From Pirellulaceae bacterium (GTDB lineage Bacteria > Planctomycetota > Planctomycetia > Pirellulales > Pirellulaceae), in contig BPJV01000001.1 of assembly GCA_026004795.1 (NCBI GenBank), positions 592,446 through 656,445 of the forward strand: a stretch of DNA of 64,000 nt, written 5' to 3'. A program made the position numbers and the translations under genes. Below the pieces are notes generated by a model that was not told the origin of the DNA, ran no database searches, and worked only from the letters and a program-made list of their open reading frames with translations. This document shows positions 47,020-55,496 of the stretch, in pieces; position 1 is the stretch's first letter; the number at the start of each line of letters is the position of its first letter.

Positions 47020-48024
47020 ATGGTCTCTGCTGGCGTTTTATGCGGTGCCGTGTCGGCGGTCCTATACACGGCGACGAACGTGTGCTTGCGCCGAGCGGCC
47101 CATCTTGATCCGGTCTGGGTTTCGACGGTAAAGGCGATTCCTACCATCCTTCTGGTCGCTCCCGTGTTGATGGCCCGTCGTCGTAACCGCCTAAGAGCAG
47201 GCAGATCCCGCCGTGATGTGATCGAAGTGATGGTATTGGCAGTGATCGTTCAAGTTTTCGGCAATGTCGGATTTCAATGGGCACTGTCCGTGTTGGGGTT
47301 GGCCATCAGTGTGCCCTTGGTGCTGGGGACCATGTTGGTGGCCGGGGCATTGATCGGAAAGCTGATGTTGGGGGAGCCGGTCACGTGGCAGAAGTGGGTT
47401 GCGGTGGTAATCTTGATCGTGGCGACGACAGCCGTCAGCTATGGAGCGCATGGCATTCATCAACAGGGAGAGGAATTCGACTCGCGATGGGTGATGTTGG
47501 GGATCGTCGCTGCGCTGGCATCGGGCGTCGCTTATGCAATGCTCGGTGCCACGATGCGCCGTGCGATGCAGCGGGGAATGCCATTGGTCACACTGTTGTT
47601 CATCTTCAGTGCCGTGGGGGTAGTGCTACTGGGAGGTTGGTCGTTGGCCACGATAGGACCTAGCGGTATTCTGCAGACGACGGCCTTCGATTGGTTTGTC
47701 ATGTTCGCAGCAGGTACGCTGAACGCTACCGCATTTTTCCTGCTGGCCAAATCACTGCAGACGGTTCCCGTGTTGGTGGTGCAGATGTTGAACGCCTCGC
47801 AAGCAGCGTTGGCGGCGCTGGCTGGCTGGTTGCTCTTCGGCGAGGCGATAAGCGGTTGGGTGGCCTGGGGGTTAGTGCTGACCGCCCTGGGCTTCGTCAT
47901 CGCTGGGGTGCGTCGTCCGTCGCGGAAGGTTTATACGGCGGCCGAAGACCTGCCATCTTCCCTGCCGGTGCGGGCGAGTCAACACGAGCCGCTTCTCGAG
48001 CCAGTTGATGTTCATTCCGCCTAA
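47020..48024 (+). CDS. EamA family (DMT superfamily) transporter
   Basis: 334 residues from ATG 47020 (a TTG eight codons upstream is also in frame). Ten hydrophobic segments arranged as two five-helix EamA repeats; the first repeat ends around LVAGALIGKLMLGEPVTWQKWVAVVILIVATTAVSY and the second around AALAALAGWLLFGEAISGWVAWGLVLTALGFVIAGV. The GEPxTxxxxxGxxLIxxGV pattern at both repeat ends is the EamA signature. It is an inner-membrane permease for small metabolites; substrate unknown. The 40-residue C-terminal tail is cytoplasmic and low-complexity. No operon partner. Confidence 0.9.
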   Translation: MVSAGVLCGAVSAVLYTATNVCLRRAAHLDPVWVSTVKAIPTILLVAPVLMARRRNRLRAGRSRRDVIEVMVLAVIVQVFGNVGFQWALSVLGLAISVPLVLGTMLVAGALIGKLMLGEPVTWQKWVAVVILIVATTAVSYGAHGIHQQGEEFDSRWVMLGIVAALASGVAYAMLGATMRRAMQRGMPLVTLLFIFSAVGVVLLGGWSLATIGPSGILQTTAFDWFVMFAAGTLNATAFFLLAKSLQTVPVLVVQMLNASQAALAALAGWLLFGEAISGWVAWGLVLTALGFVIAGVRRPSRKVYTAAEDLPSSLPVRASQHEPLLEPVDVHSA

Positions 48025-48592
48025 GGTGCCCATAGCTGGCGAGTACGGCCCTTTCTACCAAGGGCTTCAATCCCCGGTCCCGGTTCGCTCTGGTGCCTGG
48101 ATGTGACGTCGGAGAGCCTGAGGAAGAATCGACGCGCCACATGGCAAAGCTGCCGTGATCCATTTCTTCTGCTCGGTGCCCTTCGCAGGGATCGGCGCCT
48201 CTGAAGTGGAGGTGGCGACAGGACGCTCTTGCCAGCGACGTGGTTGTTGCGTCGATGCGCTGTCGGGAGACTGACGGTTGGTGACAAGCCTGATTCCCGC
48301 GTCAGCAGTAGTTCTAATCCGCCAAACATCGGGTGGCAGTACCATCGTGTTTTGGCGGTCGGAGGGCGACTACTCCAATGGCCATAATCGGGCCAGGGGT
48401 ATAGGGAACACGTCGAGAATTTCCTGCAAGTGTCATCAATTGGTTCGCTTGGTGTTCATGGTTTGGAGGCTGTGCTGGGGCAGATGGCTTGGCGAATGCC
48501 TCGGCCGGTACCCCGGAAATGACGAACCTTGTATGAGGAATCTAGCGCGCGTCCGCAAGGGAGCCGCGGCCAATAGAAAAGACGCCTGCATC

Positions 48593-48721
48593 ATGAAAGC
48601 GGTGTCGGAGCAGTTGCTGGCACCAGTTTTTTTATTGATAGTAGTCATGGGCGGATATGTGCTACCCCTCCTCAACGTTTCGTTGGCGGCTGCTTCAATA
48701 TTCTTTTTTCTTTTGGCGTGA
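48593..48721 (+). CDS. Very small membrane protein
   Basis: 42 residues (MKAVSEQLLAPVFLLIVVMGGYVLPLLNVSLAAASIFFFLLA): two hydrophobic spans and nothing else. ATG at 48593; no strong ribosome binding site. The rest of 48025-49054 shows no other credible gene. Could be a chance frame. Confidence 0.3.
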   Translation: MKAVSEQLLAPVFLLIVVMGGYVLPLLNVSLAAASIFFFLLA

Positions 48722-49054
48722 ATCGGTATCAAGTTCCTGTTCTTCTACCGCTGCACCGCTGCGCGGTATGCTGCTACGAGCATCGAGAAGCGTGGGGTAC
48801 TACCTAGGGGCGACGCGTTCACGTATCCGGCGGACTTAGCATGGGACACCACCGGCGGGACACCTTGATCGAAGGCAATCCGGTTGTCGATCCGCGTGGT
48901 GGGTAATCAGCGTTGCGTTTGGAAGCGGGAGTGCGTCGACGCTCAGCGGTTTACTTCGTCAAGCATCGCCTTGAGTTGCGTCGTCAGATTCTCAGGAACG
49001 TGCGATAAAGAAAGATTGCGTGCGAGTTCCTTCAACCTTTTGCATCATTGAGAC

Positions 49055-49783
49055 ATGAGTTCAGTAACCTCGCAGTTTTCAGCTTCTGAACCACCGTGGC
49101 AGATGAAGGTCCGCGACTTGCGGCGGAGGTGGAAGCCGACTAAGGAACGCCTGGTTCGCGTGCAGCGAAACGGCGTCGAACACCCATTGCCCATACGTAT
49201 CCACCGCGCGCTCAGTTGGTTGGAAGCGGCTGAAAACGATGCGGCGCCGATGCGGTTAGACCAACGTTTGGTTTCGTTATGGATCAGTGTCAACGCACTG
49301 TACGGGCGGTGGGACGCCCAGCGTTGTGAACCATTGGCCGATGGAGTCGCCCTACGACAGTTTCTCGACAAGGTGAGTAAGTTGGACCGCGACCAGGTCC
49401 TCATGCGCCTGCTGAACCATTGCCGTCCCGATGTAGAACGATTGATGGCCGACAAGTTTCTCAACAATCGCTTGTGGAGCCGAGCGGTTGAGCGCTTGGA
49501 TGAACGCGAGGATAGTCGGGTGATGCAGGTGCGACAATGGTATACCGATGGAGCCTGGAAGGCCGTGTTGCGGGCAGTGATGGACCGCATCTACTTCGTT
49601 CGCTGCCAACTTGTCCATGGAGCTGCCACGCACCGTAGCAAGTTGAATCGAGAGGCCGTTTCTCGATCGACCGCTCTTCTAGATCCTCTGGTGCGCACGT
49701 TCGTGTTGGTTGTTGTCGATCATGGTCTGACCACCGATTGGGGTGATCTGTGCTACCCACCGATTTCCGCCGAGCGCCGATGA
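49055..49783 (+). CDS. HEPN-like domain protein
   Basis: 242 residues, all-helical. The central part (ALSWLEAAENDAAPMRLDQRLVSLWISVNALYGRWD) resembles the first helices of Apea-like HEPN domains, and the C-terminal part has RIYFVRCQLVHGAATHRSKLNREAVSRSTALLDPLVRTFVLVVVDHG, containing the R-x4-H motif (RCQLVH) of HEPN ribonucleases. HEPN proteins are often RNases in toxin-antitoxin or defence systems. No nucleotidyltransferase or antitoxin partner is adjacent, so its role is open. ATG at 49055. Confidence 0.6.
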   Translation: MSSVTSQFSASEPPWQMKVRDLRRRWKPTKERLVRVQRNGVEHPLPIRIHRALSWLEAAENDAAPMRLDQRLVSLWISVNALYGRWDAQRCEPLADGVALRQFLDKVSKLDRDQVLMRLLNHCRPDVERLMADKFLNNRLWSRAVERLDEREDSRVMQVRQWYTDGAWKAVLRAVMDRIYFVRCQLVHGAATHRSKLNREAVSRSTALLDPLVRTFVLVVVDHGLTTDWGDLCYPPISAERR

Positions 49784-49967
49784 TCTTTTTTTCCAGATGT
49801 TGTCGTAAGCTACCCGCGATCGGCATTCTGTTGGTGTGGTTTTCCAAGAGCAGACCGGTGCACCTGGGAAGTGCCAGGAATCCTTTATTCGTTACGCTGC
49901 GCAGACGCCATCAACAGCGCAGGGGGTGCGCCGCGCGTTCGGTAGCTTCAAGGCATCGACGATGTTT

Positions 49968-50576
49968 CTAGAGGACTGGTCGTGGTAGGGGCAGGTTACC
50001 GCGGGCGACTTGATCGTAGAGGAAACGCAAGGCGTCGCGGAGATTGCCTCGGTGTTGACGAAAGATCGCCTCGATGGCATCTTGAGGTAGTTCGTTGGAA
50101 GTGTATCCAAGTTCGCGAACCAAGCTGGCAAGCAGTTCAGGCGTGGTTGTCGTCCGCAGCCATACCGGTAGGCCGCAGCGACGGTGGACGGCGACCAGCA
50201 GGCCACCGGGCCGGGTTTTCTGTACGATTTTCACCCAGCCGCGCCATGGGGTCTTCTCAGCGCTGTCGAGCAACACGATGGTTCGGCCGGCACGAGCCAG
50301 CACGGCGTCGACGACCGCGGCCCGCTGTGACGGCTGGTGGGGCATGCGAACGTACCAGGCAGGGTGGCCTAGGTGAGTGGGGATTTCCCGCTCCAATTGT
50401 TCCAGCACAGTCGTTTTGCCGGATCCCTGCGGACCGACGATCGCGCCGCGGTAATTCAGTTCCTGCAACCGCGTCATCAGAGCCGGCCAATCGCCAGCGG
50501 TCAGGCGAAATGGCAGCGCGGTAACGCGATCGACGGCGAACGGATTCAAGCGCGCTGGGATGGGATGGGACGCCAT
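49968..50576 (-). CDS. P-loop ATPase (AAA/STAND-like), third gene of a small operon
   Basis: 202 residues with Walker A (GAIVGPQGSGKTTVLEQL, about 44-61), a Walker B-like strand (RTIVLLDSAEKTPW, about 97-110) and a sensor-like VAVHRRCGLP. The C-terminal part (ELPQDAIEAIFRQHRGNLRDALRFLYDQVARG) looks like the helical lid of ORC/AAA ATPases. It is 15 bases behind the 132-residue protein gene; both follow a DUF3592 protein. Cellular role unknown; the order suggests a membrane-linked regulatory or stress function. Confidence 0.7.
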   Translation of the reverse strand: MASHPIPARLNPFAVDRVTALPFRLTAGDWPALMTRLQELNYRGAIVGPQGSGKTTVLEQLEREIPTHLGHPAWYVRMPHQPSQRAAVVDAVLARAGRTIVLLDSAEKTPWRGWVKIVQKTRPGGLLVAVHRRCGLPVWLRTTTTPELLASLVRELGYTSNELPQDAIEAIFRQHRGNLRDALRFLYDQVARGNLPLPRPVL

Positions 50577-50591
50577 CGAATGCGGAACCGA

Positions 50592-50990
50592 TTAGAATGA
50601 GGACGATGATGCGGTGCTCTGCGCATCGCCAAGGTGCAATAGAATCTCTTTGCCCTCTGGGGCAACGACGATTTCCACTTGCGCGGCTTCCTGCGACGGA
50701 AAGGCAATGGCCTCGATGGCCCATATCAGGGAAATCAGTTTGCCGGAAAAGCTGTAGGGTTCTTCCGGAGCAACGAAGTGAAATTCCTGCTGGTCGCTCT
50801 CCAGTGGGTGCTCGAATGTGCGGCTATCATGAACGCCTACGTCGAGGTTGCCCTTGCCGCGCGTGAACCAGATCAATCGCAGTTCCACACGATCTAGTGG
50901 CGTGTGCAGGTTCTTCCAGCGGACGATGCCGGTGATGGTATCCCCGGGCTGGAACACTTGTTGGTTGTTCTCCAGCTGGATCGAAATCAT
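50592..50990 (-). CDS. Small beta-rich protein, arrestin/Spo0M-like suspected
   Basis: 132 residues, mostly strands: VFQPGDTITGIVRWKNLHTPLDRVELRLIWFTRGKGNLD, ESDQQEFHFVAP, PYSFSGKLISLIWAIEAIAFPS. The GDTITGIV pattern and order resemble the N-terminal arrestin-like (Spo0M/Vps26) fold; a paralogous region may be the C-terminal half of the DUF3592 protein (GSQVDVAWQTEG... ISLIWAIEA versus VWTIRVKGD). ATG overlaps the DUF3592 stop by four bases (ATGA). Function unknown. Confidence 0.55.
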   Translation of the reverse strand: MISIQLENNQQVFQPGDTITGIVRWKNLHTPLDRVELRLIWFTRGKGNLDVGVHDSRTFEHPLESDQQEFHFVAPEEPYSFSGKLISLIWAIEAIAFPSQEAAQVEIVVAPEGKEILLHLGDAQSTASSSSF

Positions 50991-52177
50991 CGTTTCCTCG
51001 GTCGCACGCGAAAGGGAAATTCTTCATTAATGTCGGGCCATCTGGCGATGTCACCTTTGACGCGGATGGTCCACACGATCTCGTTGTTATTGGCCTGAAA
51101 CGAATGCATCGTATCGATCGGAATGGTGACAGTCGCCGTACCGAATCGCATTTGTTCGGGGGCTTCCGTGTTCGCGACTTCGATGGTGAGAAAAACTTCC
51201 GTGTCGGTGTAGGTGCTGGTGCCGCGCGTGTAGGTAGCTTTTTCCGTTCCGACGATGGAGACGACAAGGCGTCGAATCCGCGCCACGTTTCCTTCCGTTT
51301 GCCAGGCCACGTCGACCTGGCTGCCCAATGGCACGGCGGCATTGCTGATGCCGATTTCCACGATTGGATTCCACAAGCTGAGGAATTGGTGCCCGACGCC
51401 AACGATCAAACCGAGACCGACAAGTACGAACGGAGTCAAGAATAGATAGAGCCACCAGGCTTCTTCGTTCATGCCGACCCAGAGGAATACCGATACGATT
51501 CCATTCCAGAAAAGTGCTGCGACCAACAGGAGTAGAAACCTGCCCCAACGCGTCGACGCCGGTCGCAGCTTGCGTGGCCCTTCTCCCAAACGGTCGTCCG
51601 ACCCTTTCCTGCTACGCTGGCCGTGTGCCGCGGCCATGGAAACGGACGTGCTGCTCGATACGGGGCGTACGTTCTGCTGGCCGTAGCGGAACAGGCCGTA
51701 CCACATGATCGCTCCCCCCACGATGATGAACAACAGCGTGAATAGACCGAACAGATTGCTCCACGAGAAATCGCGCTGCAGGACCGCCTCCGACGGTTGC
51801 TCGGGGTCGTAGTAACAAACGGTTTCGCTGCCTACCGGAAACTCCTTGAGCACTTCCTGCGCCCAAGAACGAGAGGAAGAGACCTCGAGAAACCTGCGCC
51901 GGTCCGACCGATACGTTTCCCCCGCCACCGTGTACTCGTAGGTAATCTTAGGAGAGTAGGTCGTGCCATCGTCCGATCGATGCGTTTCGATTTCGACGGC
52001 GACGACGGTGCATGGCGCCGCGGCCCACGAGCGGGCGGCCAATGTCTGGCGCAACGGCACGATGAACGTGAACCAGAACGCGACGGTCCCGGCCAGGAAG
52101 AATAGGGAGCCGAACGCGATCAGCAGCGGCCGCCCGCAACCCAGCGCTTTCGACTCGGAGATAGGTGTTGCCTTCAT
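50987..52177 (-). CDS. DUF3592 membrane protein
   Basis: 396 residues from ATG 52177 (GTG 52198 is also in frame). TM helix at about 16-43, then the DUF3592 domain (WAAAPCTVVAVEIETHRSDDGTTYSPKITYEYTVAGETYRSDRRRF ... VCYYDPEQPSEAVLQ), a further helix pair, a linker, two more helices (FLLLLVAALFWNGIVSVFLW and WLYLFLTPFVLVGLGLIVGV), and a beta-rich C-terminal domain (LRRLVVSIVGTEKATYTRGTSTYTDTEVFLTIEV) like an arrestin fold. First gene of the operon with 50592-50990 and 49968-50576. DUF3592 has no known function. Confidence 0.8.
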   Translation of the reverse strand: MKATPISESKALGCGRPLLIAFGSLFFLAGTVAFWFTFIVPLRQTLAARSWAAAPCTVVAVEIETHRSDDGTTYSPKITYEYTVAGETYRSDRRRFLEVSSSRSWAQEVLKEFPVGSETVCYYDPEQPSEAVLQRDFSWSNLFGLFTLLFIIVGGAIMWYGLFRYGQQNVRPVSSSTSVSMAAAHGQRSRKGSDDRLGEGPRKLRPASTRWGRFLLLLVAALFWNGIVSVFLWVGMNEEAWWLYLFLTPFVLVGLGLIVGVGHQFLSLWNPIVEIGISNAAVPLGSQVDVAWQTEGNVARIRRLVVSIVGTEKATYTRGTSTYTDTEVFLTIEVANTEAPEQMRFGTATVTIPIDTMHSFQANNNEIVWTIRVKGDIARWPDINEEFPFRVRPRKR

Positions 52178-52198
52178 CGCCGGCCCCAGTGGACTCAC

Positions 52199-52765
52199 TC
52201 TGCAGATTGGAAGGGTGAGTTACCATCATAACGGAAGTTTCCCTGCGGAACGGAGGGCGTCGACGCTTAGATCAGCCCTATTTGTCGGATTGGGGAGTGC
52301 CGTTTTTCCAGAGTTTGCGTGTGGGTTAGGTGACAACGCGCCGTCAGTAAACCGCGGTTTGTTGGTGGAGAGTCAGGGGAGGCTTGCAATAGACGATGGA
52401 CGCGGCAGGTGGAAAATTTTGCGCAGAGAAACGATTGAAGGTTTCTAGGAGTAAGAACGGGGCGCATGGCGTGGAATAAGGGGCGCTTAAGCCTGGTTGC
52501 ATTTTAGGATAGTGGATCGCGAGTCTCGCCGGGGTGGTGATACAGGCGGCCGCCAGGGACTATCGGGCACCATGGTGTGCACCGCCAGTCCTAGGCCGTG
52601 ATCCGCTGGCGACTGCGGGGAACACTAAGGTGCCGACCTTCAGTCTCGGCGCCGTTGGGGCACGGACTTGCAGGACCTTGTCTGAGCAGCACTAAGCGCT
52701 GGAGTAGTTGAGCGGGGAGGGCCAACGAGCCAGCTCGCTAGAGCGTGAGTAAGCTTTCGCGGTGG
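52199..52765. other. Intergenic stretch between DUF3592 and S1-domain genes
   Basis: No gene supported over 570 bases; small open frames are antisense or low quality. It contains the DUF3592 operon promoter (minus strand) but no clear -35/-10 pair. No terminator hairpin with T-tract for the minus-strand S1 gene was seen. Confidence 0.5.
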
Positions 52766-54541
52766 CTACCACTTGAGGCCGAATTTCTCGCCGCCGGACG
52801 ATTTGCCCAGGCCGCCTTTGAGGGGGCCTTGATGCTTGACGGCTGGTGAGCGACGCGGAGGCTCGGCTTCCCGCTCGGCAGACACTTCCTCATCGGGCTT
52901 TGTCGGGGGAGCCGAAACGGCTTTCATCGACAACCCCATGCGTTGGTTTTCTGCATCGACGGAGAGGACTTTGACGTCAACCTCCTGCCCTTCTTTGACG
53001 ATGGTGGCTACATTGCTGACGCGATGGTGAGCCAATTCGCTGATGTGCACCAAGCCTTCCACGCCGGTGGCCAATTTGACGAACGCACCGAATTCCGCAA
53101 TGCGGGTGACCGTGCCGCGATGAATCGATCCGACTGGGAAACGCTCCTCAACGCGTTCCCAAGGGTGTTCTTGAAGCGAGCGATAGGAGAGGCTGATCTT
53201 CCCGGTTTGCGGATCGATCTTTTCGATTTTCACCTTGACCTTGCGGCCTTCTTCCAAGATCTCACTGGGGTGGGAAACACGCTCCCACGACAGTTGGCTG
53301 ACGTGCAGCAGGCCGTCGACGCCGCCCAGATCGACAAAGGCGCCGAAGTCCAGGATTTTGCGGACGACCCCTTCGACGGTATCGCCTGGGTGGAGGCTGG
53401 CCAGGCGCTCTTCCCGCTTGGCCTGACGTTCTCGTTCCAAGATGGCACGGCGCGAGAGGACCAGGTTGCCGCGCCGCGGATTGGCTTCCGTAACGACACA
53501 CAACACTTTTTCACCGACGTACTCAGCCGGGTTTTCAACACGGTACTCGGCGATCTGGCTCAACGGGATGAATCCTCGAATACGTCCGACGGTGCATTCC
53601 AGGCCTCCCGTATTGGCGCTGGTGATCACCGCTTCGACGACCGCTCCTTCTTTTAAGTCGGACCAGTCGTCGACGTCGACGGTGGCGCCCGGGATGGCCA
53701 ACTCGTAGAGGCCGTCGGAGGCGAGGTAGCCGCGGACGACGACGTCCAATTGTTCGCCGATTTGAGGTGGCCGATCGAATTGCGACAGGGGAGCGATTCC
53801 TTCGTTCGGCCCGCCCAACGAAATGAAGGCGAATTCGTCGTCCAGTTTCACGACCTGCCCACGGGCACGCTGACCTTCGGTAAGTTCCTGGCCAAGCTGC
53901 AGCAGTTCATCGCCGATGAGCAGGTTATCCAAGTCGGTCCCTTCGATTACCGAAGAGAGTTCCTGCTCAAGGTCGCGAGGCAATGGCGCTCGCCGCGAAG
54001 GCACGGCCACTTTCGCAGCTCGGGGGCCCGCAGGTGGTGTCTTGATCACACCGGATTCGATGCCAGGCTGTCTGGCGGCCGGCGCCGAAGGGGTTGGTGC
54101 GGCTGCTGCGGGCGCGGCTTCGTCCTGCACTTCTGCAGGCGGACCTTGACTAGCAACGGTTGCTGGTGGGCTTGTAGCGGCAGCATCTGATTGCGGGGCG
54201 GAGGCGGAGTGTTTGCCGGAACCCGAGTGAGATTGGCTTCCCCCTTGCGCCTTGGCCCGGCGCGCGGCTTCCTCTTGGGCTTTGCGGAGTTGGCGAATCC
54301 GTTCCAGACTGAGCGGCCCCCGTCCCACGCTGGTCGATTGCCCGCTACCCCCTTCTCCCGGGCTCTGCTCATCCGACGGATAGGCAGCCGAGCGGTCCGG
54401 CGGATCCGGCTGCGGGGATGCTGGTCGCGAATCGTCGACCCTAGGGGAATGTTCGTTCCCATCCGACGTTTGCACCTGTGGTGGCGCTTCGTTAGGCAGA
54501 TCGGGCGAAGGACTGGACTCGGGATGTTGCGGGGTCGTCAT
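52766..54541 (-). CDS. S1 RNA-binding domain protein (RpsA-like)
   Basis: 591 residues. The first 190 are low-complexity (Pro, Ser, Ala, Gln), followed by four S1 domains: GQRARGQVVKLDDEFAFISLGG (about 225), GAVVEAVITSANTGGLECTVG (about 300), GDTVEGVVRKILDFGAFVDLGGVDGLLHVSQLSW (about 385) and GSIHRGTVTRIAEFGAFVKLATGVEGLVHISELAHHRV (about 470). Domains 3 and 4 keep the GxFGAFVxL...GLxHxSxL signature; 1 and 2 are diverged. The C-terminal tail has Lys/Gly-rich KHQGPLKGGLGKSSGGEKF. It may help mRNA binding by the ribosome or act in RNA turnover. A true ribosomal S1 would have six domains and no long Ser/Pro leader. Confidence 0.85.
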   Translation of the reverse strand: MTTPQHPESSPSPDLPNEAPPQVQTSDGNEHSPRVDDSRPASPQPDPPDRSAAYPSDEQSPGEGGSGQSTSVGRGPLSLERIRQLRKAQEEAARRAKAQGGSQSHSGSGKHSASAPQSDAAATSPPATVASQGPPAEVQDEAAPAAAAPTPSAPAARQPGIESGVIKTPPAGPRAAKVAVPSRRAPLPRDLEQELSSVIEGTDLDNLLIGDELLQLGQELTEGQRARGQVVKLDDEFAFISLGGPNEGIAPLSQFDRPPQIGEQLDVVVRGYLASDGLYELAIPGATVDVDDWSDLKEGAVVEAVITSANTGGLECTVGRIRGFIPLSQIAEYRVENPAEYVGEKVLCVVTEANPRRGNLVLSRRAILERERQAKREERLASLHPGDTVEGVVRKILDFGAFVDLGGVDGLLHVSQLSWERVSHPSEILEEGRKVKVKIEKIDPQTGKISLSYRSLQEHPWERVEERFPVGSIHRGTVTRIAEFGAFVKLATGVEGLVHISELAHHRVSNVATIVKEGQEVDVKVLSVDAENQRMGLSMKAVSAPPTKPDEEVSAEREAEPPRRSPAVKHQGPLKGGLGKSSGGEKFGLKW

Positions 54542-54767
54542 GGAACTTGCCGTTCGATCAAAATGGATACAATCTCTTCTATGCTTTCATAGAATTACTT
54601 GGGCCGACACTTGGCGACGCTCTTCTCAATGGACGGTCGAACGCGTCGTCTGCCTCTGTGCGGGATGTGCACATGGCTCGTTGCGACATTGTAAACCGCC
54701 GATGGAGTACGTCCAGCGCCGGCGCCCGCTTAACCTTACCTCATCGTCAAGGGGATCGGCAGGCATC

Positions 54768-55496
54768 ATGAGTCATTTTCAGGAGCAACGCGATGATCAG
54801 CCGGTTGAGGGGGCGGAAGCTGGGCAGAGGCAGCAGGCGGAGGTGCCGCCGGTCGTAGCGGAGCCCTTGCAGGTGAGATTAAAGTCTCTGGATGAGCGGT
54901 CGTCAGTGACGGACTCTTGGTATGAACACGTCGATCCTCTTCGTCAATGGTTGCATGCCAAGGCCTACGGGGCGCCTCGTGTTTTCGATTTGTTCACCGG
55001 CTTGGCCGTTACCCTGGCATGGGCCGTGCTGTTTGCCTTGCTGCGATTGTTGCAACCGTTGTTCGATGAGGCGCTACCGACGGTAGCGCTGGTCATCAGC
55101 TGGTATCTTCTAGCTATCGCTCTATGTCAGGCCATCTTCTTTGGAGGGAAAAAACCTCGCTTGGCTTCCCTTGTTGGTGGACCGCTGGTGTGGTTGGTCA
55201 CCTCGGTGGCGATGATGTCGGTATCTTCCTTGTGGGGGGCTCCCATGACCATCGATCGCTTGATTCGCATGGTCATCGCCTCGTTTTGTTTTGCTCCGCT
55301 GGGTATGTTTACAGGGTATCTCGCGGGAGGCCTGGTCGCTGGCGTGTTTCTCCTGGCGGACAAGTTACGGTCGCTCTACGGTAGCTTCCACCCGCCTGCC
55401 GCATCCGGTGACGAGGACGCATTGTGGGGGGAGGTGCCACCACGCCACGTTGGTTCGAATTCATCATCGCAAGGACAAAAGAATAATGACGGTTGA
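54768..55496 (+). CDS. Membrane protein of unknown function
   Basis: 242 residues from ATG 54768, behind GGGGAT. N-terminal 75 residues are polar (Gln/Glu-rich), then four hydrophobic segments: LAVTLAWAVLFALLRLL, LPTVALVISWYLLAIALCQAIFF, VGGPLVWLVTSVAMMSV, and FCFAPLGMFTGYLAGGLVAGVFLLA, followed by a polar tail. Overlaps the downstream propeller gene by 11 bases, so both are cotranslated. No family recognised. Confidence 0.75.
   Translation: MSHFQEQRDDQPVEGAEAGQRQQAEVPPVVAEPLQVRLKSLDERSSVTDSWYEHVDPLRQWLHAKAYGAPRVFDLFTGLAVTLAWAVLFALLRLLQPLFDEALPTVALVISWYLLAIALCQAIFFGGKKPRLASLVGGPLVWLVTSVAMMSVSSLWGAPMTIDRLIRMVIASFCFAPLGMFTGYLAGGLVAGVFLLADKLRSLYGSFHPPAASGDEDALWGEVPPRHVGSNSSSQGQKNNDG

Noticed and set aside
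48067-48345. 92-codon minus-strand frame ending near the EamA gene
   Set aside because: Thr/Pro/Arg-rich, no signal peptide, membrane span or family features, and no upstream ribosome binding site.
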